The translations under genes were made by a program, and so were the position numbers. From positions 4,076 through 36,960 of the forward strand of contig CADEDU010000072.1 in the NCBI GenBank assembly GCA_902826155.1: a stretch of 32,885 nt of DNA, given 5' to 3'. The notes beneath the pieces were generated by a model. That model was not told where the DNA came from and searched no databases. It worked only from the letters and a program-made list of their open reading frames with translations. The DNA comes from an uncultured beta proteobacterium (lineage in GTDB: Bacteria > Pseudomonadota > Gammaproteobacteria > Burkholderiales > SG8-39). Of the stretch, positions 26,733 to 32,885 are shown piece by piece (positions within the stretch are counted from its first letter, which is position 1; every line of letters starts with the position of its first letter).

Positions 26733-27014
26733 TCATCTCAGCTCGTAGACCCGGATGCTGGTAATGAACGGGCAGCCGGCAGCGACCTCGACTGCGGCAT
26801 CGAGGCTCACGGCCTCGATGATGTTGTAGCCGGTGATGGACTCCGGACCCCACGGCAGATCCGTCGTTCCGCTTTTCGATATCTCTTGGCCACCGCTGAA
26901 TCCGCCTTGATCCAATTGCCTGTCGGCGATCGACGCAAACCACGCTTTCCAAGCCTGCATGATCTGTGCGGTCGGTCTCTCGAATCCGATATGCACAAGC
27001 ATGAACTTCTTCAT
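26733..27014 (-). CDS. YCII/DGPF-domain small protein
   Basis: This 93-residue protein runs from ATG 27014 behind AGGAGG. It reads MKKFMLVHIGF, then a helical middle and CPFITSIRVYELR, the alpha-beta fold of YCII-related (PF03795) proteins, some of which are small hydrolases or dehalogenase-like enzymes. A conserved His-Asp pair as in YciI is not clear. It is transcribed away from a glutathione S-transferase gene from a shared control region with two dyads, so it probably belongs to the HxlR regulon. Confidence 0.75.
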   Translation of the reverse strand: MKKFMLVHIGFERPTAQIMQAWKAWFASIADRQLDQGGFSGGQEISKSGTTDLPWGPESITGYNIIEAVSLDAAVEVAAGCPFITSIRVYELR

Positions 27015-27075
27015 GTCACCCTCCTGGTTAGGCCTTGCGTGGAGTCGGATGAGGCCAGCGATTCGCGTCCACTCT

Positions 27076-27092
27076 ACTTGCAATTTACAAGC
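27076..27092. promoter_or_regulatory. Putative HxlR operator 1
   Basis: ACTTG (27076-27080), seven bases, CAAGC (27088-27092): a dyad with one mismatched outer pair. Its centre is 32 bases from that of operator 2, about three helical turns. Confidence 0.6.
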
Positions 27093-27094
27093 AA

Positions 27095-27122
27095 ATGATA
27101 CACGATCACTTGCACCACACAA
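27095..27122 (-). promoter_or_regulatory. Candidate promoter for the YCII gene
   Basis: Read on the minus strand, TTGTGT (27122-27117) and TATCAT (27100-27095) are 16 bases apart. The -10 matches five of six consensus bases. The -35 lies inside operator 2 and operator 1 is just downstream of the -10, an arrangement suited to repression. Confidence 0.45.
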
Positions 27123-27124
27123 GT
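27108..27124. promoter_or_regulatory. Putative HxlR operator 2
   Basis: ACTTG (27108-27112), seven bases, CAAGT (27120-27124): a perfect 17-base dyad. It ends 15 bases before the glutathione S-transferase ATG and covers the start of its ribosome-binding region, so a bound regulator should block this promoter. Confidence 0.65.
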
Positions 27125-27139
27125 AAAAGGAGCGATTAC

Positions 27140-27787
27140 ATGAAACTCCACTACGTCGTCGGCTCGCCCAACTGCCGCAAGGTCCACGCCGTGATCAATC
27201 ATCTCGGCCTGAAGCTCGACATCGCGTATCACGACTTCTTCAACGGCGAGTTGCGCTCGCCCGAATTCCTGGCACTCAACCCCAATGGCATGGTGCCGGT
27301 GCTGCAAGACGGTGAGCTCTCGCTGTGGGAGTCGAACATCATCATGCAGTACCTCGCGGATGCCGCCCCGCAGAACGCACTCCTGCCGAGACAACCCAAA
27401 TCGCGCGCCGACGTGCTGCGCTGGCAAAGCTGGGAAGCGGCGCACTTCAACAAGGCGCTGGGCGTGCTGTCGTTCGAGACGGTCGCCAAACCGATGTTCA
27501 TGAAAGTGGCGCCGGATGCCGACGCCGTTTCCTGGTCCACGCGGGAGCTTGGACGGTTCGCGCCGGTGCTAGATCGCGCATTGGCCGGACGTGACTATCT
27601 GGTCGGTGACGCGATCACGCTTGCCGACTATTCCGTGATCCACCTTGAAGCCTTCACCGGCATGGTCCCGTTCGACTGGAAGCCCTACTCGAACCTCAAC
27701 GCATATTTCGATCGGATGCGCGCCATCCCGCATTGGCGCAACACGGCGCCGAGCAGCCCGCAAGCCATCGGGCGGCGTCCGAGTTGA
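27140..27787 (+). CDS. Glutathione S-transferase family protein
   Basis: This 215-residue protein runs from ATG 27140 behind AAGGAG. The thioredoxin-like N-terminal domain has VVGSPNCRKVH (Ser9 as likely activating residue), NGMVPVL with the cis-Pro, and WESNIIMQYL, whose Glu-Ser holds the glutathione gamma-Glu. The helical C-terminal domain includes YLVGDAITLADYSV, the GST folding motif. Such enzymes detoxify electrophiles. With the HxlR gene downstream and the YCII gene divergent, it looks like a stress-responsive unit. Confidence 0.9.
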   Translation: MKLHYVVGSPNCRKVHAVINHLGLKLDIAYHDFFNGELRSPEFLALNPNGMVPVLQDGELSLWESNIIMQYLADAAPQNALLPRQPKSRADVLRWQSWEAAHFNKALGVLSFETVAKPMFMKVAPDADAVSWSTRELGRFAPVLDRALAGRDYLVGDAITLADYSVIHLEAFTGMVPFDWKPYSNLNAYFDRMRAIPHWRNTAPSSPQAIGRRPS

Positions 27788-27859
27788 GTCGCGCCCGACT
27801 CATTCAGCCGCGCGCAGCGTTTCAGTGCGATCGATCCCCACGCGCGTAGAATTTCGCGC

Positions 27860-28336
27860 GTGAACGCACGCAGAACGAAACAGCCGCCAGCAAGTCAGAC
27901 GCGTCAGCTCTCGGGCTGTCCGATCGATTTCGCGCTGGAACTCTTCGGTGACCGCTGGACCTTGCTGGTCGTGCGCGATCTGCTGGTGCGCCACAAGCGA
28001 CACTTCCGCGAGATGATGGCCTCCGATGAGGGCATCGCCTCCAACATTCTCACCACCCGGCTCAAAAGGCTCGAGCAGTGGGGCATCATCGAACGCCGGC
28101 CCGATGAGCAGAATCGACGCCAGGTGGTCTACTCGCTGACACCCAAGGGGGTCGACCTCGCGCCGGTGCTGGTCGAGATCGCCATCTGGAGTTCGAAGTA
28201 CGACCCGCACACAAAGGTGAACCCCGCGTGGGTGCGAAGGGCGCGTCGCGACCGCGAGTCGTTGGCCAAGGAAACGATCACCGACTTCGTGGATCGCCTG
28301 GCGCAGTTGCGCGTGTCACCGGGCGAAGGCCAGTAG
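27860..28336 (+). CDS. HxlR-family winged-helix regulator
   Basis: This 158-residue transcription factor starts at GTG 27860. The family core reads GCPIDFALELFGDRWTLLVVRDL (from residue 19), then the recognition-helix region GIASNILTTRLKRLEQWGIIER and the wing RRQVVYSLTPKG. Cys20 is at the position used for thiol or quinone sensing in YodB and HypR. The C-terminal arm of about 50 residues is longer than in small HxlR proteins. It follows the GST gene by 72 bases and probably controls the divergent YCII/GST promoters through the two CTTG-N7-CAAG dyads. Confidence 0.88.
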   Translation: MNARRTKQPPASQTRQLSGCPIDFALELFGDRWTLLVVRDLLVRHKRHFREMMASDEGIASNILTTRLKRLEQWGIIERRPDEQNRRQVVYSLTPKGVDLAPVLVEIAIWSSKYDPHTKVNPAWVRRARRDRESLAKETITDFVDRLAQLRVSPGEGQ

Positions 28337-28363
28337 CCATCCGCGCTCAGTGAGCCCGCGCAC

Positions 28364-29086
28364 TTAACGAGACGTGTGCTCGTGCCACCACCGCACGCAC
28401 GCGCGAGCCAGTGCGCGGGTCGGATCGATGCACCGGGCGCGCATCGGCGCATCCACACCTTCGATCGCGATCGGCGTCTCGGTACACGCGAGCACGACCG
28501 CATCGGCACCTCGATCGAGCAGCGCTGCGATTGCCGGCTTCAGGACCGCGGCGGCCGCAGCCACATCGCCTGCCTTCACCTTCTCGATTGCCGGCAGCAC
28601 GGCACCCGCCAGCTCTGCCTCGGAAGGTTGCATCGTCTCGTATCCAAGCGCGTTGAGCCGGCGATCAAACAGTTTCGCCGTCAGCGTTGCACGGGTGCCG
28701 ATCACCGCGACGCGGGCTCCCGGCGCGACGCTCGCATGCGTGGCCTGGCAGCCCGTCTCGACGATGCTCAGGAACGGTACCGTGCAGTCGCGCATCAGTT
28801 CGTCGTGCCAGTAGTGCGCGGTTATGCACGGCATCGCGAGCGCGACCGCACCGGAATGGATGAGCCGATCGCGCAACGACGCCAGCGCCGGCAGCGGCGA
28901 CTCACCGCCGGCGAGAATCGCCGCCGGGCGCGAGGGCACGCGCGGATCGGACAGGATCAACAACGGCACGTGATCCTCGTCGCGCGTCGCAGGCGTCTCC
29001 TCGATCACCTTGCGAAAGAAATCGGCACTCGCCAGCGGACCCATGCCGCCGATCACCCCGATCACGTCGAGCGCAGTGTTCACCAC
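28364..29086 (-). CDS. Aspartate/glutamate racemase family protein (second)
   Basis: This 240-residue protein begins VIGVIGGMGPLASADFF, the usual start of RacX/YgeA-type aspartate racemases, with Cys87 in MPCITAHYW and Cys201 in VLACTETP as the catalytic pair. It would interconvert L- and D-aspartate, glutamate or related amino acids. The start is GTG at 29086 or 29083, with no ATG nearby. It lies 16 bases after the PLP enzyme gene on the same strand, so both are probably co-transcribed. Confidence 0.88.
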   Translation of the reverse strand: MVNTALDVIGVIGGMGPLASADFFRKVIEETPATRDEDHVPLLILSDPRVPSRPAAILAGGESPLPALASLRDRLIHSGAVALAMPCITAHYWHDELMRDCTVPFLSIVETGCQATHASVAPGARVAVIGTRATLTAKLFDRRLNALGYETMQPSEAELAGAVLPAIEKVKAGDVAAAAAVLKPAIAALLDRGADAVVLACTETPIAIEGVDAPMRARCIDPTRALARACVRWWHEHTSR

Positions 29087-29102
29087 GAGACCGGTGTCGC
29101 GA

Positions 29103-30113
29103 TCAGCGCTTCAGCGCAGGCGCGAAGGCGTGCGTGTAACCGTACAGACCGACCGCGCCACCGGTGTGCAGGAACACCACGTTCTCGCCCTGCTTGAACC
29201 GCCCCTTGCGGATCAGGTCGATCAGACCGTCCATGGCTTTGCCCGAATAGACCGGGTCGAGCAGGATGCCCTCGGTGCGCGCCAGCAGTTTCACCGCCTC
29301 GATCATCCCCGGTGTGGGCAGACCATAGCCCTGCCCGACATAGTCGCAATTTGCGACCACCGATTCGCGACTCACCGCACCCGTCACACCGAGCAATTCG
29401 GCGGTCTTGCATGCGAGCGTATAGACGCGTTCTTCCTGCGCCGGACGCGGCGCGCGCACGCCGATGCCCAGTACCGGAATCCCACTGCGCGCCCCTTCGA
29501 GCCCCGCCACGAGTCCGGCCTGCGTACCGGAGCTGCCCGTGCCGTGCACGAGATGGTCGATGCGCAACCCCATGTTGTTGGCCTGATCGATCAGCTCGAG
29601 CGCGCAGGTCACATAGCCCAGCGCGCCGACCGGATTCGACCCGCCACCCGGAATGATGTACGGCTTACGGCCCTGCGCGCGCAGCTTCTCGCCCAACTGC
29701 GCCATGGCACCGTCCATGTCGGTGTTCGCGGGCACCTCGGACAGCTGCGCGCCGTACATCTCATCCAGGAAAACGTTGCCCGAATGCCGGTACTCGTCGA
29801 CCGTGTAACCGGTGCGATCCTCGAGGATGAGATGGCATTGCAGCCCCAGCTTCGCCGCGATGGCCGCCGTCTGACGCGCGTGATTCGACTGCGTCGCCCC
29901 TTGCGTGATCACCGTATCGGCTTTCTGCTGCAACGCCTCGGCCATCAGGTATTCGAGCTTGCGCGTCTTGTTGCCGCCGGTGGCAAGGCCGGTGCAATCG
30001 TCGCGCTTGATCCAAAGGTCCGGCCCGCCGAGCACCTTCGACAGGTTCTTCATCGGCTCGAGCGGGGTCGGCGCGTGGGTGATGCGGATGCGGGGAAAGC
30101 GGGCGAGTTTCAT
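29103..30113 (-). CDS. D-cysteine desulfhydrase / ACC-deaminase family PLP enzyme
   Basis: This 336-residue fold-type II PLP enzyme has its Schiff-base Lys49 in [11 protein letters not shown], then [15 protein letters not shown], the [12 protein letters not shown] segment and the phosphate-binding [12 protein letters not shown] loop, the pattern of DcyD. Family reactions are alpha,beta-elimination from D-cysteine or 3-chloro-D-alanine, ACC deamination and, in CuyA, removal of sulfite from L-cysteate. I cannot choose among these from sequence. A racemase gene immediately downstream suggests use of both enantiomers of an amino acid. Confidence 0.87.
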   Translation of the reverse strand: MKLARFPRIRITHAPTPLEPMKNLSKVLGGPDLWIKRDDCTGLATGGNKTRKLEYLMAEALQQKADTVITQGATQSNHARQTAAIAAKLGLQCHLILEDRTGYTVDEYRHSGNVFLDEMYGAQLSEVPANTDMDGAMAQLGEKLRAQGRKPYIIPGGGSNPVGALGYVTCALELIDQANNMGLRIDHLVHGTGSSGTQAGLVAGLEGARSGIPVLGIGVRAPRPAQEERVYTLACKTAELLGVTGAVSRESVVANCDYVGQGYGLPTPGMIEAVKLLARTEGILLDPVYSGKAMDGLIDLIRKGRFKQGENVVFLHTGGAVGLYGYTHAFAPALKR

Positions 30114-30134
30114 TGGGAGCGGTCGCTGGTGGAT

Positions 30135-30162
30135 CGCCCTTCGACAAGCTCAGGGCGAACGG
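30135..30162. repeat. GC-rich palindromic intergenic repeat (REP-like)
   Basis: CGCCCT and AGGGCG flank TCGACAAGCTC, followed by AACGG. This is the widespread element whose translation in one frame reads PFALSLSKG. It lies 22 bases upstream of the PLP enzyme start, in a region otherwise without features. Confidence 0.75.
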
Positions 30163-30246
30163 TGCATGAGCACGAGAACATCGTGGACGGGTGAGCATCT
30201 TAGCCGGGGCGCAAAGCGCCGGCGCGCGGGACGCAGAATTCGGATC

Positions 30247-31542
30247 TCAGCGAGCCGTTTTCGGCGCATGCGGATCCTGCAGCGGCACGTTGATCGCCCC
30301 GCCGCGGTCCGACATGGTATCGGCACGTGCGATGCCGACGTCGGTGCGCTGCTTGCGACCGAACGACTCGACCACAGGGATCTCGTCGTCGCTCAACGCA
30401 CGCATGCGCTTCTTGCGTTCGAGCGCGGCGCGGATGTACGGCGCCAGCTCTTCGTCCTTCTGCCGCTGCCGGGCGACATCGCGTTGCTTGAAGGCGGGCA
30501 TGACGTCCCGGGCGAACAGCTCAAGGGATTCGCAGATGTGCTCATGCCTGGCGCGCCCGCATTGCTGGATGAAGATGATCTGATCCATGCCGACGCTCTC
30601 GTAGCGTTCGAAGTTCCTGCGCACCTCGTCGGGCGCGCCGATTCCGCCGTGCGCGGGGTTCGACTTCATCTCGTCCTTGACTTCGAGAAAGCGCTGCCAC
30701 ATCTGCGAGCGCCCCGGACGATGCGCACCATAGATCCCCACGTAGCCGAGTGAGTAGCTGAAGAACTTGAACGCCTCTTCGCCGCGGCGGATGGCCTCCT
30801 GCCCGTCGGGGTGCACCGACATACCGCTCACCACCGCGATATTCGGATTCACGGTATGCGCGATCGGCACGCATTCGGGCGACTTGATGATGTCGTAGTA
30901 CTCCTTCACCCATTGCCCGGCCAGCTCCGGCTCGACGAAGGCGAACGCGAGCGCGCCGAGCCCCATGCGCGCCGCACGATGGATCGATTCGCGCCGCGAA
31001 CACGCCAGCCACATCGGCGGATGCGGGCGCTGCGCCGGCTTGGGCACGATATTGCGCGGCGGCATCGAGAAGTACTTGCCTTGATAGCCCGGGTACGGCG
31101 TCATCGCGAGCATGTTCGCGGCCTGCTCAGCGCCTTCGGCCCACATCGCCGTCTTCTCGGTCGGATCGATCTGGAAGCCGCCCATCTCCAGCGCCGTGGC
31201 CGATTCACCCGTCCCCCACTCGACGCGACCGTTCGACACGAGATCGAGGGCCGCGATGCGTTCAGCCGCTCGCACCGGATGGTTGTAGCCGGGCGACATC
31301 AGCATCACGCCATGCCCGAGCCGAATGCGCTTGGTCCGCTGCGAACAGGCTGCGAGAAACACTTCGGGCGCGGGCGAATGCGAGTACTCCTCCAGGAAGT
31401 GGTGTTCGACTTCCCAGACGTAATCGATGCCGAGTCGATCGGCCAGTTCGACCTGATCGAGTGACTCTTGATACACGCGCAGCTCGGCATTCTCGTCCCA
31501 CGGTGTGGGCACCTGATGCTCATAGAACAGCCCGAACTTCAT
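30247..31542 (-). CDS. LLM-class flavin-dependent oxidoreductase (luciferase-like)
   Basis: This 431-residue protein runs from ATG 31542 behind GGAGG. It begins MKFGLFYEHQVP and has WEVEHHFLEEYSHSPAPEVFLA, RIRLGHGVMLM, ERIAALDLVSNGRVEWGTGES and RPHPPMWLACSRRES, the TIM-barrel segments of bacterial luciferase-like FMN or F420 enzymes. The C-terminal 60 to 70 residues are charged and longer than the usual 340-380-residue members. The substrate is unknown; related enzymes oxidise alkanes, amines or sulfonates. It is divergent from the FecR-domain gene. Confidence 0.85.
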   Translation of the reverse strand: MKFGLFYEHQVPTPWDENAELRVYQESLDQVELADRLGIDYVWEVEHHFLEEYSHSPAPEVFLAACSQRTKRIRLGHGVMLMSPGYNHPVRAAERIAALDLVSNGRVEWGTGESATALEMGGFQIDPTEKTAMWAEGAEQAANMLAMTPYPGYQGKYFSMPPRNIVPKPAQRPHPPMWLACSRRESIHRAARMGLGALAFAFVEPELAGQWVKEYYDIIKSPECVPIAHTVNPNIAVVSGMSVHPDGQEAIRRGEEAFKFFSYSLGYVGIYGAHRPGRSQMWQRFLEVKDEMKSNPAHGGIGAPDEVRRNFERYESVGMDQIIFIQQCGRARHEHICESLELFARDVMPAFKQRDVARQRQKDEELAPYIRAALERKKRMRALSDDEIPVVESFGRKQRTDVGIARADTMSDRGGAINVPLQDPHAPKTAR

Positions 31543-31899
31543 GCTTCGCCCTCCTCCTGATTGCGCACTGCTGCCGATAGTGCGTGGAGCGTAGCAGCTT
31601 CAATGCGGCCCGATGATCACGCGCCCGGGCGACGACGACCGTCAAAGCTGGACGCTGCACGTAAGCCGCGCATGCACATCGACCAGCCGATTGCGCCAAG
31701 TAGTTGGCACGCAAACGCCTTGCCTGTGCAGCATGCCCGCGATCGGACGCACTTCAGCGCCTGCTCAACCAAGAAGGTAACGGTGTCGGCGCGGGGAATC
31801 GCATGGCCGGGATCTTGCTGGGACGCCGCTCGCCTGCGCCACGCAAGGCATGCGCTTGCTCGCTCGGAGCAGCGCGCACCGCGTCGACAAGGAGACACC
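31543..31899. other. 357-base divergent intergenic region
   Basis: The region lies between the LLM gene (minus) and the FecR-domain gene (plus). An open frame continues upstream of the FecR ATG, but it lacks a plausible start signal and its composition is unlike a protein. I see no clear promoter or operator. Confidence 0.45.
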
Positions 31900-32688
31900 A
31901 TGGCGTTCCGACCCCTGCAAACGTTGTTGATCGGGCTGCTCGCCTGGCTCGCAAGCTCGCCGCTCATGGCTCAGGTGGTCGGCACGCTGGAGCGCGCGCA
32001 GGGCAACGTGCAGGTCATCGGCGTCGACCACACGCCACGCGCCGTGACGCAGAACGAGCCGGTGCGCGAGGGCGAGACCGTCCAGACCGGCGCCGACGGC
32101 GAAGTGCTGCTCAAGATGATCGACAACGCCGTCATCGCGTTGCGCCCGAACACGCAGTTCAAACTGATCGAATACCGCATGAAGGGTGTGCTCGCCTCGG
32201 ACGCGAGCTTCATGCAGTTGCTGCGCGGCTCACTGCGCGTAGTCAGCGGGTTGATCGCCAAAGCCAACCCCGAGCGGTTTCGCATCCACACACCCACTGC
32301 AACTATCGGCGTGCGCGGCACCGACCTCGAAGTCACCTTCCTGCCCGACGGCAGCAACGAGGGCCAGGCCGGGACCTACAACTACGTCTACGACGGCGCG
32401 ACGTTCATGCAGATGCGCGACGGCCAGACCATCGACGTGCAGGCCAATCAAGCTGCCTACGCACCGCTCGAACTGCTCACCGGCGTAACCAGAATGCTGC
32501 TGCTCAACGAACGGCCCTCGTTCATGCGCGGCGGCATCTTCGACAACGAACTGGTCGATCTCGCCGCTCGGTTGATCCGCGCCCAGGTGCAGCAGCGACT
32601 GGAGCAGTCGATCGACAACCGTGTCCCGCGCAATGTTCCGGGCGTGGGTGGCGCAGCGTCCGACTTGCTGCGGCGGTTCCGGCAATAG
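31900..32688 (+). CDS. Exported FecR-domain protein
   Basis: This 262-residue protein starts at ATG 31900 behind AAGGAG. The signal peptide (1-25, ending SSPLMAQ) is followed by a FecR beta domain (about 26-165) with GTLERAQGNVQV, VREGETVQTGADGEVLLKM and FRIHTPTATIGVRGTDLEV. FecR proper is an inner-membrane anti-sigma regulator. This protein has no N-terminal cytoplasmic sigma-binding part and no sigma factor beside it, so it is of the stand-alone periplasmic or surface type of unknown role. The C-terminal 70 residues are helical and Arg-rich. Confidence 0.85.
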   Translation: MAFRPLQTLLIGLLAWLASSPLMAQVVGTLERAQGNVQVIGVDHTPRAVTQNEPVREGETVQTGADGEVLLKMIDNAVIALRPNTQFKLIEYRMKGVLASDASFMQLLRGSLRVVSGLIAKANPERFRIHTPTATIGVRGTDLEVTFLPDGSNEGQAGTYNYVYDGATFMQMRDGQTIDVQANQAAYAPLELLTGVTRMLLLNERPSFMRGGIFDNELVDLAARLIRAQVQQRLEQSIDNRVPRNVPGVGGAASDLLRRFRQ

Positions 32689-32707
32689 CGGTTCTGATCT
32701 AGCGCGA

Positions 32708-32783
32708 ACGCGCGCTCACGCGTGACGCGCGTCAAGCCATCGCTGACCCAGTTGAAACAGCCTTCTTCACCCGCACAGGGTGA
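32708..32783. terminator. Hairpins after the FecR-domain gene
   Basis: ACGCGCG (32708-32714) pairs with CGCGCGT (32726-32732) around a near-palindromic TCACGCGTGA, and TCACCC (32767-32772) pairs with GGGTGA (32778-32783). They lie between convergent genes. No T-run follows, so a termination role is tentative. Confidence 0.4.
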
Positions 32784-32815
32784 GATAGAGGCCGCTGATA
32801 GCGCGAGGCTGGCTG

Positions 32816-32885
32816 CTACTTCAACCTCCCCGTCTTCTTGTAGAACTCCCGCTCGCGCTCGGCGTAGCCGTTCAGCGCCTTGGCG
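32816..32885 (-). CDS. 3' end of an unidentified gene, partial
   Basis: Read from the right edge on the minus strand, an open frame gives AKALNGYAEREREFYKKTGRLK and a TAG at 32818-32816. The composition is like a real helical protein end, and the position suits a gene convergent with the FecR-domain gene. Too little is visible to name a family. Confidence 0.5.
   Translation of the reverse strand, partial: AKALNGYAEREREFYKKTGRLK

Noticed and set aside
28345..28355. GCTCAGTGAGC palindrome between the HxlR and racemase genes as a terminator
   Set aside because: The stem is only five base pairs with a one-base centre and no T-run, so it is too weak to call.

Overview
The window reads as a chromosomal segment of a GC-rich betaproteobacterium, most likely Burkholderiales. 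This is an inference from the strong G/C third-position bias, a Bug/TctC-type binding protein, the fused urt-ure layout, TAXI-TRAP transport, and many MmgE/PrpD, racemase and LLM catabolic genes. No rRNA, tRNA, IS element, phage gene or CRISPR array was found.

Region 1 (1-1441, minus) is the 5' part of a membrane sensor protein resembling a histidine kinase. It runs off the left edge, and its apparent phosphoacceptor box carries Asn where His is expected. Region 2 (1442-1999) is a 558-base control region. It holds a near-consensus sigma-54 promoter with an NtrC-like dyad upstream of urtA, and a separate TGTGACA dyad nearer the sensor gene. Region 3 (2000-13497, plus) is a compact nitrogen-scavenging block: the urea ABC transporter urtABCDE, then urease ureD-ureA-(68-aa His-rich membrane peptide)-ureB-ureC-ureE-ureF-ureG. 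Many junctions are ATGA overlaps. A hairpin with a T-tract between urtA and urtB probably lets the binding protein be made in excess.

Region 4 (13508-15603, minus) has a TIM-barrel amidohydrolase and a Bug-family binding protein, separated by a 93-bp tandem duplication that can fold into hairpins. Region 5 (15949-16269, plus) is a small exported helix-hairpin-helix protein. Region 6 (16372-26583) is a divergent catabolic and transport locus. Leftward, from about 22279, run a ThDP enzyme, an Asp/Glu-racemase-family protein, an MmgE/PrpD protein, an aspartate-dehydrogenase-type protein and a muconate-cycloisomerase-type enolase. Rightward, from 22400, run a TAXI binding protein, a fused TRAP permease and a DadA-like FAD amine oxidoreductase. 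Together they look like a pathway for an imported amino- or imino-dicarboxylate or D-amino-acid-like compound whose identity I cannot read from sequence.

Region 7 (26650-28336) has a YCII-domain protein divergent from a glutathione S-transferase, followed by an HxlR-type regulator. Two ACTTG-N7-CAAG dyads in the divergent promoter look like its operators. Region 8 (28364-31542, minus) contains a second Asp/Glu racemase, a D-cysteine-desulfhydrase-type PLP enzyme and an LLM flavin oxidoreductase, with one copy of a widespread GC-rich palindromic repeat. Region 9 (31900-32688, plus) is an exported FecR-domain protein. The right edge clips the 3' end of one more minus-strand gene.
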